Shown here piece after piece: positions 1-7,737 of a stretch of 23,900 nt of DNA (positions within the stretch are counted from its first letter, which is position 1; the number at the start of each line of letters is the position of its first letter). The stretch is from Desulfobulbaceae bacterium. GTDB lineage: Bacteria > Desulfobacterota > Desulfobulbia > Desulfobulbales > SURF-16. Both the position numbers and the translations under genes were made by a program. The notes beneath the pieces were generated by a model. That model saw nothing but the letters and a program-made list of their open reading frames with translations. It did not search any database and had not been told where the DNA came from. The stretch covers positions 1 to 23,900 of the forward strand of contig JALNXE010000066.1 in NCBI GenBank assembly GCA_023230525.1. Direction: 5' to 3'.

Positions 1-148
1 AATTTTTTTGGTTTGTCCGCCATCCCGTTTTCCCCAACCCAGACGGGCACCAAAGGGGTTTCTCAGGGATGTGTGATGTAAAAATCCAACTCTTTTACCA
101 CTCTATTCTTTTTTTTGCAAGGGTTAGACCAAGACCCGGATAAAAAAC

Positions 149-192
149 TTGACAGCTTCCGGGTAAGTAAGCAATCATGCAAAATTGCATGA
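149..192 (+). promoter_or_regulatory. Possible waaF promoter with overlapping palindrome
   Basis: A consensus -35 hexamer TTGACA lies at 149-154. No strong -10 box follows; the best candidates near 172-178 are weak. An 18-bp near-perfect palindrome, TCATGCAA-AA-TTGCATGA, occupies 175-192, where the -10 box and start site would fall. That is where a repressor operator would sit. The rest of 1-274 is AT-rich and shows no gene. The role is inferred from position only. Confidence 0.35.
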
Positions 193-274
193 AGCTGACT
201 GAAAGAGTGAACAGTCCTGTCCCGTTCTTTTTATTCCCACGGCCGGTTGAGCAGCCGGTTCCGGTAGAAGGTCC

Positions 275-1315
275 ATGAAGTCATCCCTGAAAGAGTTTCA
301 CCCCAAAAAAATACTGGTACGCTCCACCAACTGGATCGGCGATGCCATCATGACCACCCCGGCGGTGCGGACGATCCGGCAGAATTTCCCGGAAGCAGAG
401 ATCTCCATGCTTGCCCAGCCGTGGATGGCCGATGTCTTTGCCGCCAGCCCCCATGTCGATAACATCATCTTTTATCAAAAAAAAGGTGAGCACCACGGGG
501 TGCCCGGCCTGCTGCGTCTGAGCCGGTTGTTGAAAACCATGCGCTTTGATATGGCCATTCTGCTGCAGAACGCCTTTGAGGCGGCCCTGCTGGCCAAACT
601 GGCCGGCATCCCGGTCCGCGCCGGCTATCAAAGGGATGCGCGTTCGCTGCTGTTGACCCATGGGGTGCCGATTCGCGCGGAAATCCGCCGAAAGCACCAG
701 GTCTTCTATTACCAGGCATTGCTTGCGGATTTAGGCCTGACCTGCGGCAGCAACGAACTCTTCCTGCGGCTGGCGGACCAGGATGTGGAGTTTGCCGGCA
801 AATTCAGGAAAGGTTTAGGCGCCGGGCCGGTCATCGGCATCAATCCCGGAGCGGCATATGGTCCGGCCAAGTGCTGGCCGGCGGAGCGGTACGGACAGCT
901 GGCCGCGGGTCTGCACCGGGAGAGCGGGGCGAAATTCATGGTGTTCGGCACCGCGGCGGACAGGGAGACCATTGATGTCATCTGCGGTTACGGCGAAGGC
1001 TTTATCCATGGCCTGGCCGGCAAAACGTCCCTGGGCCAGGCAATGGCCCTGATCGCGAGCTGTGACGCCTTTGTCACCAATGATTCGGGGCTGATGCATG
1101 TGGGGGCTGCCCTTAAAACCCCGCTGGTGGCGATTTTCGGCTCCACCGATGCGGTGGCGACCGGCCCGTTCTCGGACCGGGCGGTGGTGGTGCAGAAGGA
1201 TCTTGACTGCCGGCCCTGTCTGAAGAAAAACTGTAAATCCGATTTCCGCTGCATGCTCGCTATCCCGGTGGCCGAGGTGGCGGGGGCGGTGCGGGGATTA
1301 CTGGAGAAGCGATGA
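275..1315 (+). CDS. waaF: ADP-heptose:LPS heptosyltransferase II (GT9 family)
   Basis: The 346-residue protein should transfer L-glycero-D-manno-heptose from ADP-heptose to the LPS inner core at the cytosolic face of the inner membrane. The N-terminus holds the NWIGDAIMTTPA segment, the usual S/NW-x-GD-xxM/V-xxPA signature of WaaC/WaaF. The C-terminal half holds GINPGAAYGPAKCWP and TNDSGLMHVGAAL, which are the nucleotide-sugar motifs of glycosyltransferase family 9. The length is normal. The ATG at 275 follows a short purine-rich stretch (AGAAGG). Its stop overlaps the gmhB start (ATGA at 1312-1315), so the two genes are translationally coupled in one heptose pathway operon. A cysteine-rich C-terminal segment (CRPCLKKNC) is seen in related proteins. 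WaaC is the main alternative, but the motif set fits WaaF better. Confidence 0.9.
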   Translation: MKSSLKEFHPKKILVRSTNWIGDAIMTTPAVRTIRQNFPEAEISMLAQPWMADVFAASPHVDNIIFYQKKGEHHGVPGLLRLSRLLKTMRFDMAILLQNAFEAALLAKLAGIPVRAGYQRDARSLLLTHGVPIRAEIRRKHQVFYYQALLADLGLTCGSNELFLRLADQDVEFAGKFRKGLGAGPVIGINPGAAYGPAKCWPAERYGQLAAGLHRESGAKFMVFGTAADRETIDVICGYGEGFIHGLAGKTSLGQAMALIASCDAFVTNDSGLMHVGAALKTPLVAIFGSTDAVATGPFSDRAVVVQKDLDCRPCLKKNCKSDFRCMLAIPVAEVAGAVRGLLEKR

Positions 1316-1899
1316 AACCCGCGGTGTTTCTGGACAGGGACGGCACCATCAATGAGCAGATGGGCTACATCAACCATATCGACCGTTTTCATCTGCTGGA
1401 GGGGGTGACTGAGGCCATCCGCCGGCTCAACATTGCCGGCATTCCCGTGGTGGTGGTCACCAACCAGTCAGGCCTGGCCAGGGGCTATTTCCCGGAAAGC
1501 CTGCTGGCTGCGGTGCACCAGAAGATGGAGCTGCAGCTGGCTGAGGACAATGCCCATGTTGACGGCATTTATGTCTGCCCCCACCATCCCGAGGCCAGGG
1601 AGGCCAGGTTCCGGGTGGACTGCGATTGCCGTAAACCGAAAAACGGTCTTTTTGTCCGGGCCGCCCGGGAGATGGAGCTTGATCTGGCCCGCTCCTATGT
1701 GGTGGGAGACCGCTGGTCGGATCTCAAGGCCGCGGCCAGCTGCGGGGCCAAGGGCATCCTGGTGCTCACCGGCTATGGCCGGGGCGACTATGAGTATATC
1801 GGCCCGCAGCAGCAGATCCAGCCCCATTATGTGGCCGAGAACCTGCAGGAGGCGGCGGACTGGATCCTGGCGGATCTGGCGGTCAGCCGCGGAAAGTGA
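1312..1899 (+). CDS. gmhB: D-glycero-beta-D-manno-heptose-1,7-bisphosphate 7-phosphatase
   Basis: This 195-residue HAD-superfamily phosphatase removes the C7 phosphate of heptose 1,7-bisphosphate on the way to ADP-heptose, the donor used by WaaF. HAD motif I is FLDRDGTIN with the nucleophile and acid/base at D8 and D10. Motif II is VVTNQSGLARGYF (around residues 48-60). Motif III is the CRKPK lysine region near 106-110. Motif IV is VGDRWSD (131-137). The four-ligand zinc site of the GmhB/HisB-N family is present as C89, H91, C104 and C106. The length is typical. It overlaps waaF by 4 bp, so it probably shares the waaF promoter. The histidinol-phosphatase reading is unlikely given the neighbour. 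Confidence 0.92.
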   Translation: MKPAVFLDRDGTINEQMGYINHIDRFHLLEGVTEAIRRLNIAGIPVVVVTNQSGLARGYFPESLLAAVHQKMELQLAEDNAHVDGIYVCPHHPEAREARFRVDCDCRKPKNGLFVRAAREMELDLARSYVVGDRWSDLKAAASCGAKGILVLTGYGRGDYEYIGPQQQIQPHYVAENLQEAADWILADLAVSRGK

Positions 1900-1917
1900 G
1901 AAGTGAATTCTATCTCC

Positions 1918-1943
1918 TGTCTTCTGAATTCTGTCTTCTGAAT
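1918..1943. repeat. Two-copy 14-bp tandem repeat between convergent genes
   Basis: The 12-mer TGTCTTCTGAAT occurs at 1918-1929 and again at 1932-1943, a 14-bp period. It fills the gap between the gmhB stop and the stop of the convergent gene. No terminator hairpin is obvious here. Confidence 0.5.
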
Positions 1944-2449
1944 CAGTAATTGCTCAAATCCTGGATGGCATCAACCACTATCCCGGTTCCCACGGCGATC
2001 AGCAGGATATCGTTTGCCACGCGCACGAAACGGTGATGCTCCGGCGGCGGCCCGAGCTGGACAATAACCTCGGGCGGCAAATCATAAGAAACAACATCCT
2101 GGGGCAGTGGCCGGCCTAAAGCCCACTTCCTGGCCTGACCGGGAGGCATGCAGCCGTTTTTCTTCTTGGCCAGCCCCGGCGGGCAGTGGCCGGAACGAAA
2201 TTGTTCCGTATAGTAACTGCGGACCGCGGTCCGCTGCCGGTCGCCGAAAAACACGTTTGGCGTCATGCCCTGCCGGTAGTCGCCATGGTCATCATGACTC
2301 TCCTGCCTGTCACTCTGTTCGTGTTTATCGCCTTTTTTGCCGCCGCCGGCCCAGGACGGTTTCTCCGCCAGGGCAGGGGTGGCAATGGCCAGGATCCCGG
2401 CGAGAGCCAGGGCCAGGATGCGGTTTTTCTGCCGGATGATGCGCTGCAT
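1943..2449 (-). CDS. Secreted RcnB/CigR-like periplasmic protein
   Basis: The protein has 168 residues if it starts at the ATG at 2449, which follows GGAGAAACAGC, a good ribosome site; an upstream in-frame start at 2518 lacks this. A classical signal peptide with AxA-type cleavage (TPALA|EK) covers about the first 29 residues. A charged, His/Asp-rich linker follows. The C-terminal part has CPPGLAKKKNGCMPPGQARKW, GRPLP, then YDLPPEVIVQLGPPPEHHRFVRVANDILLIA. These match the RcnB-like fold found in CigR and RcnB proteins, which act in the periplasm or at the inner membrane. The biological role here is unknown; CigR is known as a Salmonella virulence modulator and RcnB affects Ni/Co handling. It is transcribed toward gmhB. 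Confidence 0.7.
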   Translation of the reverse strand: MQRIIRQKNRILALALAGILAIATPALAEKPSWAGGGKKGDKHEQSDRQESHDDHGDYRQGMTPNVFFGDRQRTAVRSYYTEQFRSGHCPPGLAKKKNGCMPPGQARKWALGRPLPQDVVSYDLPPEVIVQLGPPPEHHRFVRVANDILLIAVGTGIVVDAIQDLSNY

Positions 2450-2575
2450 GCTGTTTCTCCCCAAATATGTTGCACTCCTGCCCCCGGCCATGGTCCGCCG
2501 GGGCGCTTCTTTCCTCATTACCCTTTCAGAAACAATTATAGCGCCCAGTTGCGGATTTAGAAAATATTTTCGCGG

Positions 2576-2597
2576 CAGGTGCCGGGAGAAGCACCTG
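2576..2597 (-). terminator. Weak hairpin downstream of the AI-2E permease gene
   Basis: CAGGTGC at 2576-2582 pairs with GCACCTG at 2591-2597 around an 8-nt loop, 15 bp beyond the stop of the minus-strand permease gene. On the minus strand the hairpin is followed by CCGCGAAAATATTTT rather than a clean T run. It is only a possible terminator. Confidence 0.3.
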
Positions 2598-2611
2598 GGT
2601 CCGGCAGGGGG

Positions 2612-3751
2612 CTACTTCTTTTTCTTTTTTGGGGCACCGCGCGGCTGTTTATCGTGCGGCACAACGGGTGAGTCATCTGCCGGGTTGGGCCGGGAAGACA
2701 CCGCGGGCAGAAACTCCTTGAAGGATTCCCCGTAGATCTCCCAGATGGTCACAAACAGGGCGGCGAGAATCGGCCCAACCATGATGCCGATGATGCCGAA
2801 CATGGAAATGCCGCCAAGGGTGCCGAAAAGGACAAAGAGGTCGTGCATTTTGGTGTCGTTGCCGACGAGTCGCGGCCGGATGATATTGTCGGCATTGCCG
2901 GCAATGAGTCCGCAGACAACGCCGAGGATGACGGCGCCGGTTATGTCCCGCAGCAGAAGCAGGATGATGAGGGCGGGGAGCCAGATGATGGCCGTGCCCA
3001 CGCTGGGGATGATGGAGAGGACGGCCATGAGGGTGCCCCAGAACACGGGACTCTGGATGCCGGCCAGGGAAAAGCCGATGCCGCAGAGGGTTCCCTGGAG
3101 GATGCCGATGATCAGGGTGCCCTTGATGGTCGCCTTGGCCACGGAGGTGAACCGCTGCAGCAGCAGTTGTTCTTCCCGGTCTTCAAGGGGGAGGTAGTAG
3201 AGGATTTTGTCCAGCAGCTTATGCCCGTCTATGAGAAAATAAAACATGGTGTAGAGCATGATGAAGGACATCAGGACGGCATTGACCGTCATCTTGGTCA
3301 TTGAAGAAAACGAATCGATCAGGAAGGTCGAGGCGTTGCCGACCAGGATGCCGAGCTTCTGGATGATCACATCCCGGTAGGGGAGGAGCTGCTCGTAATA
3401 GGGGATCCGGTGCTGGTAGTCGGAAAAGGCGGTGGGTTGCGCGAGAAAGGATTGTACCCAGGGGGTGACGGACTGGCTGACGTTGATCGCCTGGGCGACC
3501 ACCACGCCGATCAGGCCGGAGAACGGGATGAGGACCACACAGACTATCACCAGGATGGTGAGGAGGGAGGCCAGGGTTTGTTTACCCCGGCAGCGCCCAA
3601 GGAGCCGCTGATACAGGGGGTTGGTCAGGGCGGTAAAGAGACCGGCCATGAAGATGGACATGAGAAATTGGCTGGTCATGGCAAGAAAGATTGCCGAAAT
3701 GCCGATGACGCAGAGTATAAGAACTGTTTTTTGCGCTGTTTTAGGCGACAT
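2612..3751 (-). CDS. AI-2E family transporter (PerM/TqsA-type permease)
   Basis: This is a 379-residue inner-membrane protein. Two hydrophobic helices (about residues 8-45), a pair near 60-90, a polar central loop, then several helices to about 350 give the layout of the AI-2E transporter family (PF01594). Family hallmarks include the opening hydrophobic segment ending near LTNPLYQRLLG, a GTLIIGILQGTLCGIGFSLAG region, PSVGTAIIWLPA, and the conserved end GGISMFGIIGIMVGPILAAL. Members are proposed to export autoinducer-2, other small molecules or ions, so the substrate cannot be named. The C-terminus is a lysine-rich cytosolic tail (APKKKKK). The ATG at 3751 has only a weak ribosome site. Confidence 0.88.
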   Translation of the reverse strand: MSPKTAQKTVLILCVIGISAIFLAMTSQFLMSIFMAGLFTALTNPLYQRLLGRCRGKQTLASLLTILVIVCVVLIPFSGLIGVVVAQAINVSQSVTPWVQSFLAQPTAFSDYQHRIPYYEQLLPYRDVIIQKLGILVGNASTFLIDSFSSMTKMTVNAVLMSFIMLYTMFYFLIDGHKLLDKILYYLPLEDREEQLLLQRFTSVAKATIKGTLIIGILQGTLCGIGFSLAGIQSPVFWGTLMAVLSIIPSVGTAIIWLPALIILLLLRDITGAVILGVVCGLIAGNADNIIRPRLVGNDTKMHDLFVLFGTLGGISMFGIIGIMVGPILAALFVTIWEIYGESFKEFLPAVSSRPNPADDSPVVPHDKQPRGAPKKKKK

Positions 3752-4065
3752 AGAGATTCTAAAGAAGGAAGGTGATGAAGTCCGATGATAACAGGAAATA
3801 AGGTTTTCGTGTTGAATTATGACCTGTTATGCGTTAGCGTTCAAGCAATAAATCGTTTTAAGCTTCAAATAAGCCGGCGGTCAATGTTTTGAGCCGGTCT
3901 GTCCAGAGCATGTCTTAAACAAATGTCGTTCATGGTGGTAAATCCCAGCGGCCCCTTGCCGCCCCGGCCGCTGCGCCCCGGTCCGGAAGAGATTGCAGCG
4001 GGGCTTAAATCGTCCTGTTGGCTTGGCAAGCAAATTTAAATCGTCATTTTTTAGGAAAGAGCTTT
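3752..4065. other. 314-bp divergent intergenic region with two inverted repeats
   Basis: This gap separates the minus-strand permease from the plus-strand ATPase and holds no convincing gene. Two 8-bp inverted repeats are visible: ATAACAGG at 3788-3795 with CCTGTTAT at 3823-3830, and CAGCGGCC at 3946-3953 with GGCCGCTG at 3966-3973. The half near the permease is AT-rich and probably holds its promoter; no clear -35/-10 pair can be assigned. The half near the ATPase is very GC-rich from 3950 to 3980. Confidence 0.4.
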
Positions 4066-6780
4066 ATGGATAATTTAATAGACAAACACTGGCATCATCT
4101 GCCGGCGGATGAGGTGGTTGATCTGCTGGGAAGCAATCCGGACAAGGGTCTTGACCTGTTTGAGATCAAGCACCGTCTGGAATATTTCGGTCCCAATGCC
4201 ATCACCGCCAGGAAAGGGAAAGGGCCGTTCCGGCGTTTTTTGCTGCAGTTCCACCAGCCGCTGATCTATATCCTCATCGCCTCAGGCGTCACGACGGCGT
4301 TGCTGCAGGAGTGGGTGGATTCCGGGGTCATCTTCGGCGTGGTGATTGTCAACGCCATTATCGGTTTCATCCAGGAGTCAAAGGCGGTCAACGCCCTGGC
4401 GGCCCTGGCCAGGACCATGACCACCGAGGCCACGGTACTGCGGCAGGGCGGGAAAAAACGTATTGCGGCGGCCGATTTGGTGGTGGGAGATATTGTTTTT
4501 CTGCAGGGCGGTGATAAGGTGCCGGCGGATCTGCGGCTCCTGCAGGTGCGGGAGCTGCAGATCGATGAATCCGCCTTGACCGGCGAGTCCCTGCCGGTTG
4601 CCAAAGCAGGTGGCCAGCTCGCCCACGATACCGTACTGGCGGACCGGCGGAACATGTCCTACGCCTCAACCCTGGTAACCTATGGCCAGGGAACGGGCAT
4701 CGTCACCGCCACCGGTGATCATACCGAAGTGGGGCGCATCTCCCAGCTGATCTCCACCACCGTGGAGCTGGAGACGCCGCTGACCCGCAAGATCGCCCAG
4801 TTCAGCAACATTCTGCTGTATGCCATCCTTGCCCTGGCGGCAGTGACCGTGCTGGTGGGCATGGTGCGGGGGGAAACTCTTTTCGACATGTTCATGGCCG
4901 CCGTGGCCCTGGCGGTGGGGGCCATTCCCGAGGGGCTGCCGGCGGCGGTCACCATCACCCTGGCCATCGGCGTGTCAAGGATGGCCAGGCGTCACGCCAT
5001 TATCCGCAAGCTGCCTGCGGTTGAGACCCTGGGGAGCACCACGGTGATCTGTACTGATAAAACCGGCACCCTGACCGAAAACCAGATGACGGTGAAGGAA
5101 ATAATTGCCGGCGGTATCCGCTACGGGATAACCGGCGCAGGTTACAATCCCACGGCCGGCCGGATTGAACAGGACGGCCGGCTGGTGGACGGCAATGATT
5201 TTCCCGCCCTGGCGGAATGTCTGCGGGCCGGTGCCCTGTGCAATGACAGCGTGCTGGTGGAAAGCGAGGGAAACTGGCAGGTGCAGGGCGATCCCACCGA
5301 GGGGGCGCTGCTGGTTTCCGCCCTGAAAGGCGGTTATGCCCCGGACCGGTTATTAACGGAAACGCCCCGCATCGACTCCATCCCTTTTGAGTCCGAGTAC
5401 CAGTACATGGCCACCCTGCAGGAAGCCGGCGGCGGCAGGCCGAGCACCATTTATCTCAAGGGGGCGGTGGAGTCGCTGCTGAAAAAATGCGCCACCCGGC
5501 TGGATGCCGGCGGCAATCAGGTTGAGCTGCGCATGGATGAAATCTCGCGGCAGATTGCAGAGCTGACCTCCGGGGGCCAGCGGGTGCTTGCCTTTGCCAG
5601 AAAGGAATTGCCGGAAAACGGCAGGGGGATAAGCCATGCAGATGTGGCCTCGGGCCTGACCTTTATCGGCCTGCAGGGGATGATCGATCCGCCCAGGGCC
5701 GCCGCGGTGTCCGCCGTGAAAATCTGCCAGGCCGCCGGGGTGCAGGTCAAGATGATCACCGGCGACCACCCGTTGACCGCCGCGGCCATTGCCAGGCAGG
5801 TCGGCCTTGACGGCGCGGCCGGCACGGGCAAGGTTCCGGTGCTGACCGGCCGGGAACTGGCGGAATTATCCGATCTGGCCTTGATTGATGCGGCGGAAAA
5901 AACAGCGGTGTTCGCCAGGGCTACGCCGGAACAGAAACTCCGGCTGGTGGAAGCGCTGCAGGCCAAGGGACATGTGGTGGCCATGACCGGCGACGGGGTG
6001 AACGACGCCCCGGCGCTCAAAAGGGCGGACATCGGCGTGGCCATGGGCATCACCGGCACCGAGGTGGCCAAGGAGGCGGCGGACATGGTGCTCACCGACG
6101 ATAACTTCAGCTCCATCGAGGCGGCGGTTGAAGAGGGCCGCGGGGTTTTTGACAACCTGACAAAATTCATCGTCTGGACCCTGCCCACCAATCTGGGGGA
6201 AGGACTGGTGATCCTGGTCGCCATCTTCCTGGGGGTCACGCTGCCCATTCTGCCCGTGCAGATCCTGTGGATCAACATGACCACCGCGGGGTTTCTCGGT
6301 CTGATGCTGGCCTTTGAGCCCAAGGAGCCCGGCATCATGCAGCGTCCGCCCCGGGACCCCGCCACCCCTATCCTCACCCGGACCTTGAATTTCCGCATTT
6401 TCCTGGTGGGCGCGCTGCTGCTCATCGGCGCCTTCGGCCTTTTTCAGTGGGAACTGGCGGCAGGCGCCAGCGTCACCCGGGCGCGCACGGTGGCGGTCAA
6501 TGTCTTTGTGGTCATCGAGCTTTTTTATCTGTTCAACTGCCGTTCGTTGAGCAAGTCCATTTTTCAGCTCGGGCTTTTTTCCAACATGTGGGCCTTTGGC
6601 GGCGCTGCAGCCATGCTGCTCCTGCAAATGGTCTACACCTACCTGCCGGTCATGAACCGGCTCTTCCAGAGCGAGCCCATCGGCATGCTCTCCTGGGGCA
6701 AGATCATGGCGGCCGGCATGTTGACCTATCTGATTGTCGAGCTGGAGAAAAAATTATGGCTAAGAGGGGCCGGGCGTTAG
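4066..6780 (+). CDS. Type II (P2-like) cation-transporting P-type ATPase
   Basis: The 904-residue protein is an ATP-driven cation pump of the inner membrane. The chosen ATG at 4066 follows AGGAAAGA; an in-frame TTG at 4018 would add 16 poorly conserved residues. From the N-terminus it has a cation-ATPase N domain, the actuator motif TGES (172-175), M4 motif PEGLP (288-292), phosphorylation site DKTGT with D331, and the hinge motif GDGVND (642-647). C-terminal membrane helices follow. M5 has NLGEG (N709, E712), matching the SERCA N768/E771 positions. M6 reads NMTTAG, so SERCA N796 and T799 are kept (N737, T740) but D800 is replaced by A741. Cyanobacterial Pma1-type pumps share NMTTA from memory. 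The ion may be Ca2+, Na+, K+ or another, and is not settled by sequence. Confidence 0.85.
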   Translation: MDNLIDKHWHHLPADEVVDLLGSNPDKGLDLFEIKHRLEYFGPNAITARKGKGPFRRFLLQFHQPLIYILIASGVTTALLQEWVDSGVIFGVVIVNAIIGFIQESKAVNALAALARTMTTEATVLRQGGKKRIAAADLVVGDIVFLQGGDKVPADLRLLQVRELQIDESALTGESLPVAKAGGQLAHDTVLADRRNMSYASTLVTYGQGTGIVTATGDHTEVGRISQLISTTVELETPLTRKIAQFSNILLYAILALAAVTVLVGMVRGETLFDMFMAAVALAVGAIPEGLPAAVTITLAIGVSRMARRHAIIRKLPAVETLGSTTVICTDKTGTLTENQMTVKEIIAGGIRYGITGAGYNPTAGRIEQDGRLVDGNDFPALAECLRAGALCNDSVLVESEGNWQVQGDPTEGALLVSALKGGYAPDRLLTETPRIDSIPFESEYQYMATLQEAGGGRPSTIYLKGAVESLLKKCATRLDAGGNQVELRMDEISRQIAELTSGGQRVLAFARKELPENGRGISHADVASGLTFIGLQGMIDPPRAAAVSAVKICQAAGVQVKMITGDHPLTAAAIARQVGLDGAAGTGKVPVLTGRELAELSDLALIDAAEKTAVFARATPEQKLRLVEALQAKGHVVAMTGDGVNDAPALKRADIGVAMGITGTEVAKEAADMVLTDDNFSSIEAAVEEGRGVFDNLTKFIVWTLPTNLGEGLVILVAIFLGVTLPILPVQILWINMTTAGFLGLMLAFEPKEPGIMQRPPRDPATPILTRTLNFRIFLVGALLLIGAFGLFQWELAAGASVTRARTVAVNVFVVIELFYLFNCRSLSKSIFQLGLFSNMWAFGGAAAMLLLQMVYTYLPVMNRLFQSEPIGMLSWGKIMAAGMLTYLIVELEKKLWLRGAGR

Positions 6781-6874
6781 CCATGCCGGGGCGGCAGCCG
6801 GATAAATTTGTCTGGCCGGGGTTTCCCGCCGGTAAGCCATGCCCTGTAATTTTGCCCCTGCGGTTTGCCTGGCC

Positions 6875-7567
6875 ATGACGTTGCGGGTCGGCATACTGGG
6901 GATTGACGGCAGCGGCAAGAGTACTCTCGTGGCCGGGCTTGAGCGGGAGCTTGCAACCTCCTGCAGCGTCATGAGCATCGGCCAGCGCGTCACGCTGTGC
7001 CCCAGGGGCGGTGAGCGGCTGGATCTCCTCGGCGCTTTGCCGGAGGACGCCCACCCCCTGCGGCACAGCCTGCGCAACATGCAGCGGCACTGGATCATGC
7101 AGCGGCTGCCGGGCCTGCTCAAACAATACCAGCCGGATATCTGCCTGGAGGACCGCGACAGTGTCATCGATTTGTGCGCCCTGGTCACCGCCCACCTGCC
7201 CGCCCTGCGCCATCTCACCCCTTGCCGGCGGGTGACGATATTTTCAGCCCTGACCCGCCGCCGTCTGGCGGACATGTATCTCTACCTTCGCCTGCCGGCA
7301 GCGGTTGCCGATGCGCGTATTCAATGCAAACTGCAACAGACCCGCCGTCTGCGGGCCTTTCATGAGAGACCGCATCTGCTTGAGCGGGTTGCCCGGGAAT
7401 ACCCGCGTTTCCTCCGCTATCTGGCGGAAATCGGCGTGCCGGCCGTTGTTTTGCAGGCGGATCAGCCGGCTCAATCTGTCCTCGCAGCCGCCTGCCTGTC
7501 TATCCGCCAACATTACGAGCGCAAACAGGTTGCCGCCGGAGACGGATCCGGCACCAGGCGTCGTTAA
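6875..7567 (+). CDS. P-loop kinase, thymidylate-kinase-like
   Basis: The 230-residue protein has a clear Walker A motif, GIDGSGKST (residues 9-17 from the ATG at 6875), next to the start, as in thymidylate kinases. Further on, a LEDRDSVIDL segment resembles the DR(Y/F) region of dTMP kinase-like proteins, and an R-rich TRRRLAD stretch follows. It lacks clear full dTMP-kinase signatures, so the phosphate acceptor is unknown. An alternative ATG at 6839 would add 12 residues; neither start has a good ribosome site. It lies 94 bp after the ATPase gene on the same strand and may be co-transcribed. Its TAA stop (7565-7567) falls in the direct repeat at the left end of a MITE-like element. Confidence 0.6.
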   Translation: MTLRVGILGIDGSGKSTLVAGLERELATSCSVMSIGQRVTLCPRGGERLDLLGALPEDAHPLRHSLRNMQRHWIMQRLPGLLKQYQPDICLEDRDSVIDLCALVTAHLPALRHLTPCRRVTIFSALTRRRLADMYLYLRLPAAVADARIQCKLQQTRRLRAFHERPHLLERVAREYPRFLRYLAEIGVPAVVLQADQPAQSVLAAACLSIRQHYERKQVAAGDGSGTRRR

Positions 7568-7703
7568 TGAATTCGTAAAAACTGAAAAAAAATTAACCAC
7601 AGAGAGCACCAAGCCCACAGAGATAACTTGCTGAAAATGAAAATATTTTCTCTGTGATCTCTGTGGGCTCTGTGGTGAAAACAGACTTTTTACGAGATCA
7701 TCA
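7565..7703. mobile_element. MITE-like palindromic element, copy 1
   Basis: The left end (TAATGAATTCGTAAAAA) and the right end (TTTTTACGAGATCATCA) are imperfect inverted repeats of about 17 bp. Inside lies a long imperfect hairpin: ACCACAGAG...GCCCACAGAGAT pairs with ATCTCTGTGGGCTCTGTGGT, the left arm having an 8-nt insertion. A small palindrome, GAAAATATTTTC, sits near the centre. TCGTTAA occurs directly at both flanks (7561-7567 and 7704-7710), consistent with a target-site duplication of 4-7 bp. A second copy is at 12047-12181. The element has no coding capacity. It sits between the 3' ends of two convergent genes. Confidence 0.75.
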
Positions 7704-7737
7704 TCGTTAACCGGGCAGACAGGGAGGTTTAGCCGAT

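Noticed and set aside
5517..6425. Minus-strand 302-codon open frame inside the ATPase gene
   Set aside because: It is a Ser/Arg-rich shadow frame; the plus strand holds the GDGVND and M5/M6 motifs of the pump.
7590..7680. CRISPR-like or riboswitch reading of the CACAGAG repeats
   Set aside because: There are no regularly spaced identical repeats with unique spacers. The pattern is one inverted-repeat hairpin inside a MITE-like element present twice.
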